Positions 36,865 to 45,867 of a stretch of 64,000 bases of DNA are shown piece by piece (the first letter of the stretch is position 1; each line of letters opens with the position of its first letter). Below the pieces are notes generated by a model. The model searched no databases. It saw only the letters and a list, made by a program, of their open reading frames with translations, and was not told where the DNA came from. The translations under genes were made by a program, and so were the position numbers. The DNA is from Burkholderiales bacterium (GTDB taxonomy: Bacteria; Pseudomonadota; Gammaproteobacteria; Burkholderiales; SG8-41). Where the stretch lies: assembly GCA_036262035.1 (NCBI GenBank), contig DATAJS010000003.1, positions 1-64,000 of the forward strand, read 5' to 3'.

Positions 36865-37083
36865 TCACGCCATTTCCCACGCCTGTAACGGTCGCGACAT
36901 GTCGCGCACCCAGCGTGTGCCGCACTGCCTGCAGGTGAAGTATTCGATGCCGGGGCTGACCCGCGGCAGCACTTCCTCGAGCGTTGCGTGAGGCGGCGTG
37001 CGCGTGAGCTTGCACAGCAGTTTGACGCATTCGATGCAGCACTCCCGCACGCGATTCTCCTCGTCTCTTCGGAGATCATACAC
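36865..37083 (-). CDS. CxxC mini-protein (probable zinc ribbon), copy 2
   Basis: Protein of 72 residues from GTG 37083, two bases after the stop of the CvpA-CAP gene. Cys residues: RECCIECVKLLCK near the N-terminus and FTCRQCGTRWVRDMSRP near the C-terminus. It is clearly paralogous to the protein at 15815-16015 (shared C-ECV-LL, PH-xx-LEE-LP, FTCR-CG--W-RDMS-P, terminal Trp). It has one extra Cys in each half of the first knuckle. The two loci have unrelated neighbours, so the family itself, not the context, is conserved here. Function unknown; metal binding is likely. Confidence 0.72.
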   Translation of the reverse strand: MYDLRRDEENRVRECCIECVKLLCKLTRTPPHATLEEVLPRVSPGIEYFTCRQCGTRWVRDMSRPLQAWEMA

Positions 37084-37085
37084 GC

Positions 37086-38048
37086 TCAGTTCCTGAAGTT
37101 CTGAGTGACCATCAGCCCGTATCGCCCGCCGTCGACGATCCCGATGCCGACGCGTCCGAAGGCCGGCCGCAGGATGTTCGCGCGGTGGCCGGGCGAATCC
37201 ATCAGTCCCTGGTGCGCCATCGGCAGCGTGCGCGCGAGCGCGAGGTTCTCGCCCGCCGCGCGGAACGTAAGGCCCCGCCGTCGCATGCGCTCGAACGGGT
37301 CCTCGCCCTGGGGCGTGATGTGAGAGAAGTAACCGCGCGCGAACATGTCGCGCGAGTGCGCGCGCGCCACTTGCGTGGCTTCGGCGTCGGCCTGCAATGG
37401 TTTCAATCCCTGTTTCTGCCGTTCCGCGTTCAGCAGCGCCAGCATGCCCGCTTCGAGATCGGGCCGCGGCTTCGGCGCTTGCACCGTATAGGGCAGTCGC
37501 ACCAGTTCCTGCGTGCCGGGCGTGACCGTGAGCCTGGCGACGGTCTTGTCGAGCGCCGGATCGAAGATCGGATGCAGCTTCGCTTCGAGCCATTCCGCGG
37601 GACGTGCGAAGCGGTTCGTGAGCACGCTGTCGGCGACGACGCGCGTCACGCTGTCCGCCAGCGGCAGGGACAGCAGCAGCGCCGAGACCACGATGGCGCC
37701 GAGGAGCCCGTTCACGATGCCGGGGACGACGCCGAGCACACGGTTGACGCCGTGTGCGTGCGTCGCGTTGGGGAACGCCTTGACGAAGCGCGAGACCAGC
37801 AACTCGAGCAGGATGTGTGCGAGCGCGTACGCGGAAACGAACGCGACGGGCGCGGTCCACACGCTCGCCTGAAGGCGGAAGCGGCCGGCAAGCGATACGA
37901 GATAGGGATAGGCGACGAACGCGAAGACGACGCTCAGCGCGAGCGCGACCAGGTCGGCGCCGCTCACGAGCAGCCCGCGGCGCCAGCCGCCGTAGGCGCC
38001 GCCGAGGATCACCAGCGCGAGGCCGACGTCGGCGAGGTTGACGTTCAT
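37086..38048 (-). CDS. CvpA-like membrane domain fused to a CAP/SCP domain
   Basis: Protein of 320 residues. Residues ~1-135 hold four membrane helices of the CvpA type (NLADVGLALVILGGAYGGWRRGLL, ALALSVVFAFVAYPYLV). After a linker, residues ~195-320 form a CAP (SCP/PR-1) domain: LLNAERQKQGLKPLQ, ARAHSRDMFARGYFSH, GENLALAR, MDSPGHRANILRPAFGRVGIG. The His and Glu of the CAP cavity are present. The CAP domain would face the periplasm. Known relatives are linked to envelope and colicin V phenotypes, without a set activity. The mini-protein gene follows 2 bases later and is likely co-translated. Confidence 0.9.
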   Translation of the reverse strand: MNVNLADVGLALVILGGAYGGWRRGLLVSGADLVALALSVVFAFVAYPYLVSLAGRFRLQASVWTAPVAFVSAYALAHILLELLVSRFVKAFPNATHAHGVNRVLGVVPGIVNGLLGAIVVSALLLSLPLADSVTRVVADSVLTNRFARPAEWLEAKLHPIFDPALDKTVARLTVTPGTQELVRLPYTVQAPKPRPDLEAGMLALLNAERQKQGLKPLQADAEATQVARAHSRDMFARGYFSHITPQGEDPFERMRRRGLTFRAAGENLALARTLPMAHQGLMDSPGHRANILRPAFGRVGIGIVDGGRYGLMVTQNFRN

Positions 38049-38123
38049 GACGGCAGTGAGGCAAAGCGAATGCCGTGTGACCGATGCGCTGCGTTACGTC
38101 GCTGTCGCGACTAATCCTGCTGT

Positions 38124-38236
38124 GTCATTGCGAGGAGCCGCGCGCGGCGACGAAGCAATCCCGAGGCGCTCGGGACGGCTCGTGCGCCACGAGATCGCCA
38201 CGGCTCGCTGTGCGAGCCTCGCGATGACACAGAACG
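38124..38236. repeat. Family B element, long form (~110 bases)
   Basis: The gap 38049-38249 holds GTCATTGCGAGGAGCCGCGC, then GACGAAGCAATCCCGAG, GTGCGCCACGAGATCGCCAC and CCTCGCGATGACAC. The ends are roughly inverted (TCATTGCGAGG / CCTCGCGATGA). The same long form in reverse is at about 1060-1157; short forms lie at 42134-42170 and 43456-43497. No gene is visible here. Confidence 0.75.
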
Positions 38237-38249
38237 ACTAACGCACCGC

Positions 38250-39215
38250 TCAATCCAGCTTGTAATCCATCGCCTTGATGACCGGCATCAGCCGCTTGCG
38301 CTCCTGGTCGAGCAGCTTCTGCGACTCGGCCGGGCTCGCTTCCATCACCGGTTCCGACCCCGAGTCGGTCAGCGCTTTCTGGAAAGCCGCATCGGCCATC
38401 GCCTTGCGCGAAGCCTGCGACACGCGCTCGACGGCGGCCGCCGGCGTGCCCGCGGGCGCGAAGATGCCGCTGAACAGCTGCGCGATGTAGTCGGGGATCG
38501 TCTCGCGGCCGAGCGGGATGTCCGGCGCCGCTTTCAGGCGGCGCGGCGCGTTGATCGCGAGGATGCGCACCTTGCCCGCACGATGCAGCGCGAGGAAATG
38601 CGCGTTGACGTGCGGCGTCATCACCGGGATGTAGCCGCCGAGCAGATCGGTCGTCGCCAGCCCCACGCCCTTGTAAGGCACGTGCAGGAGGTTGATGCCC
38701 GCGCGCTGCTTGAGCATCTCACCCGCGAGATGCGTCATCGTGCCGGCGCCGGCCGATCCGTACGAGAGCTTGCCGGGATTCGCTTTCGCGTACGCGACGA
38801 GCTCTTTCAGGTTCTTCACCGGCAGCGACGGATGCACGACGATCGAAGTCGCCGACAGCGCGATGATGTCGATCGGCACGAAGTCCTTCACCGGGTCGTA
38901 CGGCGGATGGCGCATCGCGGCGGGGTTGAGCACCTGCGTGCTCGTGTTGCCCATGAGGATGGTGTAGCCGTCGGGTTTCGCTCGCGCGACTTCACCCGCC
39001 GCGATCGTGCCGCCCGCGCCGCCGCGGTTCTCGACGACGATCGTGCCGAGGTGGGGCCCCACCTTCTCCGCCCACTGCCGGCCGATCGTGTCCATGATGC
39101 CGCCCGGCGGAAACGGGATGACCATCCGGATCGGGCGCGAGGGGTACTTGTCCTGTGCGAAGGAGAAGCTGCTGACCGCGATCGTCGCGGCTGCGAGGAG
39201 TATTCGTGTATGCAT
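38250..39215 (-). CDS. Bug/TctC-family solute receptor
   Basis: Receptor of 321 residues. Signal peptide MHTRILLAAATIAVSSFSFA, cut before QDKYPSRPIRMVIPFPPGG. The D after PGG, normally directly in GGxxD, is kept as GGIMDTIGR. Further motifs: LGTIVVENRGGAGGTIA, KPDGYTILMG, VPYKGVGLATTDLLGG. The ATG lies 1 base after the stop of the CMD-family gene, so the two are co-translated; no separate ribosome site is visible. The pairing suggests that the ligand relates to the CMD protein's substrate. Confidence 0.92.
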   Translation of the reverse strand: MHTRILLAAATIAVSSFSFAQDKYPSRPIRMVIPFPPGGIMDTIGRQWAEKVGPHLGTIVVENRGGAGGTIAAGEVARAKPDGYTILMGNTSTQVLNPAAMRHPPYDPVKDFVPIDIIALSATSIVVHPSLPVKNLKELVAYAKANPGKLSYGSAGAGTMTHLAGEMLKQRAGINLLHVPYKGVGLATTDLLGGYIPVMTPHVNAHFLALHRAGKVRILAINAPRRLKAAPDIPLGRETIPDYIAQLFSGIFAPAGTPAAAVERVSQASRKAMADAAFQKALTDSGSEPVMEASPAESQKLLDQERKRLMPVIKAMDYKLD

Positions 39216-39216
39216 A

Positions 39217-39834
39217 TTATTTGAGCGAAAGTGGCAGGCCTTCGGGCATCGGCGTGCGGTCGACGTTGAGGCACATCGAGACGAGGGAGTAGAAACCGTT
39301 GACGGCGATGAGATCGAACACGCCGCGCTCGCCGAAGCGATCGACGGCGCACTGGTAAGTGTCGTCGCTGACGCCGTGCTGCGCATGAAGCTCGGTCGAG
39401 AAGTCGTAGACGATCGCCTCAGAGGCGTCCATCCTCGAAGGCCGCTTGCCATCGGCGAGGTCCTGCGCGAGGGCGGGGTCGAGCCCCGCGTCGAGCGCGA
39501 GCTTGCAGTGCGCGTGCCATTCGTACTGCGAGGTCCAGAAGCGCGCGGTGACGAGGATCGCCATCTCATTCAGCTTCGAAGGCAGCGAGCTCCTGAAGCG
39601 GATCTCCTCGCCGAGCGCCTGCACGCGGTTGCCGATGCCGGGGCTTCGCAGCCACACGTTGAACGGGCCGCCGAGCGGTCCGGGTTTCGACGCGCCGGAG
39701 TTCGGGAGCTTGCTGCGCGGGCCCGAGCGGATCTCGTCGTACATCGCGCGCTGGTCCGCCGTGAGGTTCTCGGGCGGGAGCAGGGCGAAGCGGCGCGGGC
39801 CTTTGGTGCGTGTGGTGTCTTTATCGTTCGTCAT
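39217..39834 (-). CDS. Carboxymuconolactone decarboxylase (CMD) family protein
   Basis: Cytoplasmic protein of 205 residues in the CMD/AhpD superfamily. The fold marks are SSLPSKLNEMAILVTARFWTSQYEWHAHCKLALDAGL, with the EWxxH helix, and a second helix pair VYDFSTELHAQHGVSD. The redox CxxC of AhpD-type members is absent (a single Cys in HAHCKL), so a decarboxylase or hydratase-like role is more likely than peroxidase support. The N-terminus (RRFALLPPENLTADQRAMYDEI) is typical of soil bacterial members found in aromatic-acid clusters. It precedes and is coupled to a Bug receptor gene. Confidence 0.88.
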   Translation of the reverse strand: MTNDKDTTRTKGPRRFALLPPENLTADQRAMYDEIRSGPRSKLPNSGASKPGPLGGPFNVWLRSPGIGNRVQALGEEIRFRSSLPSKLNEMAILVTARFWTSQYEWHAHCKLALDAGLDPALAQDLADGKRPSRMDASEAIVYDFSTELHAQHGVSDDTYQCAVDRFGERGVFDLIAVNGFYSLVSMCLNVDRTPMPEGLPLSLK

Positions 39835-39935
39835 CGTGTCACCGTTGAAGTCAGCCGCGCAATCTTACGGTACTTGCAGCGGGTCTGACCGGGGCGCTAC
39901 GTAACCGACGACGCTGCACCGTACTCCGGACTTCT

Positions 39936-40118
39936 TCAGGTGTCCCTTCCTGCGCTGTGCGGATCGCCGATATAGATCGCCGCAGCGCGGCCACTTCCTC
40001 GCGATCGACGGTCCTGAAGCCGTGACGCAGTGCGAGATCGTTGGCAGGTCGCGACGAAGAACGCAAAGGAACCGGCGGGCGTGCCGTCGAAATCGAAGAT
40101 CGCGAACTTGTAGTCCAT
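39936..40118 (-). pseudogene. Decayed HAD-family phosphatase fragment
   Basis: The frame begins MDYKFAIFDFDGT, the DxDGT nucleophile motif of HAD phosphatases, and continues GSFAFFVAT. It then loses similarity, while the next frame picks up NDLALRHGFRTVDREEVAAL, the expected cap-domain start, so a frameshift lies near 40045. The first frame later reads AAIYIGD, like the HAD C-terminal acidic motif, so the middle has probably been deleted. The remnant fills the 334-base gap 39835-40168. The remaining gap shows nothing else. Confidence 0.65.
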
Positions 40119-40168
40119 CGGCCGAATCGGTTAGCGTCAGGGGCGCAGGGTAGCCAACGGCATCGGAG

Positions 40169-41167
40169 ATGAACGAAGACGCGATCGGCATCGACATACA
40201 CGCTCATGGCGTGCCCCGGCAGTTCCTCGAAGACGTGAAGCGCACGCGCCTGGGCGGCGTAGACGTCGCGGACAGCGACGGCGGTTACGTCGTGACGTTC
40301 CCGGGTCGCAAGCCGCTGCGGCCGGCGGCGGGCATCATGCTCGACTTCAGCAAGCGGCTCGACTGGCTCGACACGCAGGGCATGCAGCAGCAGCTCATCG
40401 GGCCGTGGCTCGACGTCCACGGGCAGGAGCTGCCCGCGAAGGACGGCGAGCTCTGGGTTCGCCGGCTCAACGACGCGATGGCCGAGACCGTCGCCGACTC
40501 CGGCCGGCGGCTGCTCGCCCACGCGACGCTGCACCTCGCCGATCCGCAGATCGCCGCGCGCGAGCTCGAGCGCTGCGTGAAGTCGCTCGGCATGACCGGC
40601 TGCATGATTCCCACCGATCTTCCCGCGGGCGCGCTGCACGAGAACCGCTGCGACGCGCTGTGGGAAGCGGCGCAATCGCTCGACGTGCCGGTCGTGCTGC
40701 ATCCGCTGATGGACGGCCCGGCGGCGTGCATGTTCGGGCAGCTGCCGCGATTCAAGAACCTCTACGGGCGCACCATCGACACCACGATCGTGGCGACGCA
40801 GCTCATACTGGCGGGCGTCTTCGATCGGTATCCGAAGCTGAAGCTCGTGCTCGTGCACGGCGGCGGCTTCCTGCCTTACCAGAGCGACCGCCTCGACCGC
40901 GAGTTCGGCAAGGACGGCATGCTGCCGTCGGATTACGTGAAGCGCTTCTATTACGACACCGTGTTCATGTCGGCGCCCGCGCTGCGGCTGCTGTTCGATC
41001 TCGTCGGGACGGGACAGGTGATGATCGGCTCGGATTACGCCGCCGGCCCGGTGGAGCGCTCCAAGGGCAAGCTTACCGACGCGCTCGATGCGACGGGCAT
41101 CGCCGCCGCCGATCGCCGCAAGATCGTGCGTGACACCGCGGAGGGAATGTTCAGATGCTGCGCCTGA
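40169..41167 (+). CDS. Amidohydrolase family protein (ACMSD-like)
   Basis: Metal-dependent TIM-barrel enzyme of 332 residues, similar to 2-amino-3-carboxymuconate-6-semialdehyde decarboxylase and gamma-resorcylate decarboxylase. Metal ligands: [10 protein letters not shown] (HxH) at the N-terminus, His in VVLHPLMD, His in [11 protein letters not shown] and Asp in [10 protein letters not shown]. These enzymes decarboxylate or hydrolyse aromatic ring-cleavage products. Its last 13 bases overlap the start of a Bug gene, so the two are translationally coupled. It is divergent from the HAD remnant. Confidence 0.9.
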   Translation: MNEDAIGIDIHAHGVPRQFLEDVKRTRLGGVDVADSDGGYVVTFPGRKPLRPAAGIMLDFSKRLDWLDTQGMQQQLIGPWLDVHGQELPAKDGELWVRRLNDAMAETVADSGRRLLAHATLHLADPQIAARELERCVKSLGMTGCMIPTDLPAGALHENRCDALWEAAQSLDVPVVLHPLMDGPAACMFGQLPRFKNLYGRTIDTTIVATQLILAGVFDRYPKLKLVLVHGGGFLPYQSDRLDREFGKDGMLPSDYVKRFYYDTVFMSAPALRLLFDLVGTGQVMIGSDYAAGPVERSKGKLTDALDATGIAAADRRKIVRDTAEGMFRCCA

Positions 41168-42129
41168 CGCGAAGGGTCAGACCCCGGCTTTTGCGGGGTC
41201 TGACCCTGGTTTTGATCTGCTGGGCGTCACTCGCCCACGCCTGGCCCGAGCGCCCGGTGCGCGTCATCGTCCCGCTCGCGCCCGGCGGCGGCACCGACAT
41301 CGTCGCGCGGCTCTTCACCTCGCGCTTCTCGGCCGAGCTCGGCCAGCAGTTCATCGTCGACAACCGCGCGGGGGCGGGCGGTACGGTCGGCGCCGAGATC
41401 GCGGCGCGCGCCACGCCCGACGGCTATACGTTCGCGATCGTGCCGGCGAGCTACGCCGCCAATGCGGCGCTCTACAAGCTCCCGTACGACCCGGTGAAAG
41501 GCATCGCGCCGATCGCGATGATCATGACCGGCCCGCTCATCATCACGCTGCATCCGTCGGTGCCGGCTTCGAGCCTCAAGGACCTGATCGCGCTCATGCG
41601 AGCCAAGCCGCGGCTGCTCAACTTCGGCTCGTCGGGCAACGGCACGTTCTCGCATCTTGCGGTCGAGCTGTTCCTCCAGATGGCGAAGGCGGAGGCGGTG
41701 CACGTGCCTTACAAGAGCGCGGGCCCCGCGATCGTCGACCTGCTCGGCGGGCAGATCCAGATGTTCTTCGGCTCGGGGCCGTCGAGCATGGCGCACATCC
41801 GCGCCGGCCGACTGCGCGGCATCGCGGTGACGACCGCGAAGCGCTCGCCCGCGCTGCCGGACCTGCCGGCGATCGCGGAGGTGCTGCCGGGTTATGCCGC
41901 CGATTTCTGGTTCGGCGCGTGGGCGCCGGCGGGGACGCCCAAAGAGATCATTGCGCGGTTGAACCGGGCGATCGTGAGTACACTGAAGGCGCCCGAAGTG
42001 CTCGAGCGCCTGCATGCCGACGGCAACGATCCGGTCGGCTCGACGCCCGACGAGCTCGCGCGCGTCATCGCCCGCGACATCGCGACGTGGACGAAAGTAG
42101 TCAAAGCACGAAACATCAAGGCAGACTAA
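41155..42129 (+). CDS. Bug/TctC-family solute receptor with repeat-encoded signal peptide
   Basis: Receptor of 324 residues. The signal peptide is [20 protein letters not shown] followed by ICWASLAHA, cut before WPERPVR. The portion [13 protein letters not shown] is encoded by a family R palindrome (41173-41207), which supplies both the basic n-region and the start of the hydrophobic core. The mature part is normal: [61 protein letters not shown] 41155 overlaps the amidohydrolase gene by 13 bases. It shares an operon with that enzyme. Confidence 0.92.
   Translation: MLRLTRRVRPRLLRGLTLVLICWASLAHAWPERPVRVIVPLAPGGGTDIVARLFTSRFSAELGQQFIVDNRAGAGGTVGAEIAARATPDGYTFAIVPASYAANAALYKLPYDPVKGIAPIAMIMTGPLIITLHPSVPASSLKDLIALMRAKPRLLNFGSSGNGTFSHLAVELFLQMAKAEAVHVPYKSAGPAIVDLLGGQIQMFFGSGPSSMAHIRAGRLRGIAVTTAKRSPALPDLPAIAEVLPGYAADFWFGAWAPAGTPKEIIARLNRAIVSTLKAPEVLERLHADGNDPVGSTPDELARVIARDIATWTKVVKARNIKAD
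41173..41207. repeat. Family R hairpin inside a signal-peptide coding region
   Basis: AGGGTCAGACCCCG (41173-41186), loop GCTTTTG, CGGGGTCTGACCCT (41194-41207): a 14-base stem, identical in arms to the element at 29692-29726. It lies within the first 55 bases of an open gene and is translated as part of its leader. Confidence 0.9.
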
Positions 42130-42133
42130 GACC

Positions 42134-42170
42134 TGTCATTGCGAGGAGCGGCAGCGACGAAGCAATCCCG
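42134..42170. repeat. Family B element, short form
   Basis: TGTCATTGCGAGGAGCGGCA followed by GCGACGAAGCAATCCCG lies between a Bug stop (42129) and the ribosome site GGAGGAGG (42185-42192) of the Mo-hydroxylase small subunit gene. Confidence 0.8.
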
Positions 42171-42197
42171 GCGCGGCCGCAACCGGAGGAGGATGAT

Positions 42198-42671
<474 letters not shown>

Positions 42672-42672
42672 C

Positions 42673-43509
42673 ATGTACGACTTCGACTATCGCCGTCCGA
42701 AGGATTTGAGCGAGGCGGGCACGCTCTCCCGGCGCGACGATTTCAAGGTGCTCGCCGGCGGCATGAGCCTGATTCCGGTGCTGAAGATGCGGCTCGCGCG
42801 CTACGCGGGCATCGTCGATCTCGGCGCGCTCGACGCGCTGAAAGGCATCCGCCGCGACGGCGATGCGATCGCGATCGGCGCGATGACGCCGCACGCCGAA
42901 GTCGCTGCGTCGGAAGAGGTCGCGCGCGCGATTCCGGGTTTGCATCAGCTCGCCAGCGGCATCGGCGACCCGCTGGTGCGCAACCGCGGCACGCTCGGCG
43001 GCTCGATCGCGAATGCCGATCCGGCAGCGGATTATCCGGCCGGTCTCGTGGGCCTCGGCGCGACGGTGGTCACCGATCGGCGCGCGATCGCCGCGGACGA
43101 TTTCTTTACCGGGCTCTTCCAGACTGCGCTCGAGCCGGGCGAGATCGTCCGCGAAGTGCGCTTTCCCGTTCCGCAGGCGAGCGCCTACAGCAAGCTCAAG
43201 CAGCCCGCTTCGCGGTTTGCGTTGGTGGGCGTGTTCGTCGCGCGCACGAGCACGGGCGTCCGTGTCGCGGTCACCGGCGCGGGACCGTCGGTGTTCAGGT
43301 TCGAGGCGGCCGAAGCCGCGCTGGGCAAATCATTCGATCCCGCCGCGCTCGAAGGCCTCGCCCTCGACGCCGCCGGTCTCAACACCGACATCCACGCGAC
43401 CGCCGAGTATCGCGCCCACGCGGTGAAGGTGCTGACTGCGAGGACAGTCGTCAAGTGTCATTGCGAGGAACGATCGTGGCGAAGCAATCCCGAGACGCTC
43501 GATAAATGA
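42673..43509 (+). CDS. Molybdenum hydroxylase FAD-binding subunit (CoxM-like)
   Basis: FAD subunit of 278 residues. VLAGGMSLIPVLKMRLA and GDPLVRNRGTLGGSIANADPAADYP are the two FAD-binding motifs. The C-terminus is unusual: after AHAVKVLTARTVVK the protein ends CHCEERSWRSNPETLDK, which is a translated family B repeat (43456-43497). The repeat also supplies the stop region, and TGA overlaps the ATG of the large subunit (ATGA), so coupling is kept. Family members normally end within a few residues of the VLT helix. The added tail carries two Cys and many charges. Confidence 0.9.
   Translation: MYDFDYRRPKDLSEAGTLSRRDDFKVLAGGMSLIPVLKMRLARYAGIVDLGALDALKGIRRDGDAIAIGAMTPHAEVAASEEVARAIPGLHQLASGIGDPLVRNRGTLGGSIANADPAADYPAGLVGLGATVVTDRRAIAADDFFTGLFQTALEPGEIVREVRFPVPQASAYSKLKQPASRFALVGVFVARTSTGVRVAVTGAGPSVFRFEAAEAALGKSFDPAALEGLALDAAGLNTDIHATAEYRAHAVKVLTARTVVKCHCEERSWRSNPETLDK
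43456..43497. repeat. Family B element translated as the C-terminus of the FAD subunit
   Basis: TGTCATTGCGAGGAACGATC followed by GTGGCGAAGCAATCCCGAGA lies inside the last codons of the FAD-subunit gene and reads in frame to its stop codon. Confidence 0.85.
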
Positions 43510-45857
43510 CCCACGCACCCGCAAAAGGCGCCGGCATCGGCGAAGCGGTCATCCGCAAGGAAGACCATCGGCTCGTGACCGGCGCCGGCACGTTCAGCGA
43601 CGACGTCAATCTTCCGGGCCAGGCGTATGCCTTCATGCTGCGCTCGCCGCACGCGAGCGCACGCATACGCGGGATCGACACGTCGGCGGCACTGAAATCG
43701 CCCGGCGTCGTCGCGATCCTCACCGCCAAGGACCTGAAGGCCGACGGCGTGAAGGAGATCCCGCACCGCCCGTTCTCGCCGCATCCGGCGGACATCATGC
43801 TCTACAACAGCGACGGCACCGACATGTTCATGGCGCCGCACTATCCGCTGGTGGTGGAGAAGGTGAGGCACGTCGGCGAAGCGGTGGCGATGGTGATCGC
43901 GGAGAGCGTTGCGGCGGCCAAGGACGCTGCGGAGCTGATCGAAGTCGATTACGACGTGCTCGATGCGGTTGCCAATACTGCTCAGGCCGCGGAGATGGAT
44001 GCGCCGAAGGTGTTCGACGAAGCGCGCTCCAACGTCTGCCTCGACGCGCTGACCGGCGACGGTGAAGCGACCGCAGCGGCGTTCAGGCGCGCGAAGCACG
44101 TCGTGAAGTTCGAGACCTGGGTGCCGCGCATCACCGGCGTGCCGCTCGAGCCGCGCGCGGCGGTCGGGGAATACGACTCCGAGAACGAGCTTTACACGCT
44201 GCACGCCGGCACCAGCGGCGCGTGGCGGACCAAGATGGACATCGCGATCATGCTCGGCGTGCCGGAGAACGAGGTGCGCGTGATCACCAACGACGTCGGA
44301 GGCCATTTCGGCACGCGCGGCATGCTCTACGGCGAGTTCACGCTCGTGGTGTGGGCGGCGAAGCGCATCGGGCGCCCGGTGAAGTGGACGTGCGAGCGCG
44401 CAGAAGCGTTCGCGACCGATTACCAGGCGCGCGACCTCGTGGTCGAGGCCGAGCTTGCGCTCGACGCCGAAGGCACGTTCCTCGCGATGCGCGGCTCGAA
44501 CATCAGCAACGCCGGCGGGCATACGACGAACTTCTCGCCGCTGCGCAAAGGGGTCGAGATCTCGTCGAGCATCTATCGGGTGCCGGCGGCGCATTTCCGC
44601 GCGCGCGGCGTGGTCAGCAACACCTCGCCCACGCGGCCGTATCGCAGCTCGGGGCGTCCCGAGGTGCTGTACGTCATGGAGCGACTCATCGATCTCGCCG
44701 CGCGCGAGAAAGGTTTCGACCGCATCGAGCTGCGCCGGCGCAACCTCGTGTCCGAATCGGAGATGCCCTATACGAACCCGTTCGGCATGGTGTACGACAG
44801 CGGCTCGTATCACGCGGTGATGGAGAAAGCGCTGCAGCTCGGCGACTGGACCGGTTTCCCGGCGCGCAAGGCCGAAGCGAAGCAGCGCGGCAAGTGCCGC
44901 GGCATCGGCGTCGCGAACTACGTCGACACGTCGAGCGGCGTGCCGCGCGAGCGCGCGGAAGTGACGGTCAAGCCCGACGGCAGCGTCGACGTCATCATCG
45001 GCACGGTGTCGACGGGGCAGGGCCACGAGACCAGCTTCGCTCAGCTCGTCACCGAATGGCTCGGCGTGCCCTTCGAGAAGGTGAACATCCTCACCGGCGA
45101 CACCGCGTTCGTGAAGTTCGGCGGCGGCACGCACTCGGGGCGCGGGCTACGCACCGCGAGCGTGGTGATCTACAACGCGTCGCAGGACATCATCGAGAAG
45201 GGCAAGCGCATCGCGGCGCTGTTACTGGAGTGCGAGGCCAGCGCGGTCGAATTCGCCGCGGGAGAGTTCACCCGGCCGGGCGGGCGCAAGGTGACGTTGC
45301 GCGATGTCGCGCGCGCGGCGGTGGAGTTGCCCGATGTTCCCGAAGAGCTCCGAGGCCCGCTCGAGGCCGTCTGCGACCAGGAAGTCGAAGCGCAGTTTCC
45401 CTATGGATGTCAGGTCGTGGAAGTGGAGATCGATCCCGATCTCGGCACGCTGGAGATCGTGAAATACACCGCGGTCGACGACGTCGGGCGCGCGGTCAAC
45501 CCCGGCATCATCCACGGCCAGGTCCACGGCGGCATCGCGCAGGGCGTGGGGCAGGCGCTGATGGAGCACTGTCATTACGATCCCGAGACGGGACAGTTGC
45601 TCTCGGGCTCGTTCATGGATTACGCCATGCCGCGCGCGGACGACTTCCCGTTCTTCAATACCGAGTACGTCGAGATTCCTTCGACGCATCCATTGGGTTT
45701 GCGTCCCGCAGGCGAGGGCGGCACCGCGCCTGCACTGGGCGTCATGATCAACGCGATCTGCGATGCGCTCTCCGAGTTCGGCGTGCGGCACGTCGAGATG
45801 CCGGCGACGCCGGAGCGGATCTGGAGGGCGATCCGTGACGCGCAATCATTGCGTTAG
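43506..45857 (+). CDS. Molybdenum hydroxylase large subunit (xanthine dehydrogenase/CoxL family)
   Basis: Molybdopterin subunit of 783 residues. N-terminal part GEAVIRKEDHRLVTGAGTFSDDV is typical, followed by DVGGHFGTRGMLYGEF (a Mo-cofactor contact region), TSPTRPYRSSGRPE at the active-site loop, TGQGHETSFAQLVTEWLG and PAGEGGTAPALGVMINAI with the catalytic Glu (AGEGG). The loop reads PYRSSGR where CO dehydrogenase form I has AYxCSFR and form II AYRGAGR, so it is not a CO dehydrogenase; an aromatic or N-heterocycle hydroxylase is more likely. Its start overlaps the FAD-subunit stop. A Bug gene follows after 10 bases. Confidence 0.92.
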   Translation: MTHAPAKGAGIGEAVIRKEDHRLVTGAGTFSDDVNLPGQAYAFMLRSPHASARIRGIDTSAALKSPGVVAILTAKDLKADGVKEIPHRPFSPHPADIMLYNSDGTDMFMAPHYPLVVEKVRHVGEAVAMVIAESVAAAKDAAELIEVDYDVLDAVANTAQAAEMDAPKVFDEARSNVCLDALTGDGEATAAAFRRAKHVVKFETWVPRITGVPLEPRAAVGEYDSENELYTLHAGTSGAWRTKMDIAIMLGVPENEVRVITNDVGGHFGTRGMLYGEFTLVVWAAKRIGRPVKWTCERAEAFATDYQARDLVVEAELALDAEGTFLAMRGSNISNAGGHTTNFSPLRKGVEISSSIYRVPAAHFRARGVVSNTSPTRPYRSSGRPEVLYVMERLIDLAAREKGFDRIELRRRNLVSESEMPYTNPFGMVYDSGSYHAVMEKALQLGDWTGFPARKAEAKQRGKCRGIGVANYVDTSSGVPRERAEVTVKPDGSVDVIIGTVSTGQGHETSFAQLVTEWLGVPFEKVNILTGDTAFVKFGGGTHSGRGLRTASVVIYNASQDIIEKGKRIAALLLECEASAVEFAAGEFTRPGGRKVTLRDVARAAVELPDVPEELRGPLEAVCDQEVEAQFPYGCQVVEVEIDPDLGTLEIVKYTAVDDVGRAVNPGIIHGQVHGGIAQGVGQALMEHCHYDPETGQLLSGSFMDYAMPRADDFPFFNTEYVEIPSTHPLGLRPAGEGGTAPALGVMINAICDALSEFGVRHVEMPATPERIWRAIRDAQSLR

Positions 45858-45867
45858 CGGGCGAGAG

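Noticed and set aside
43506..45857. Naming the Mo enzyme a carbon-monoxide dehydrogenase
   Set aside because: The active-site loop lacks both known CO dehydrogenase signatures.
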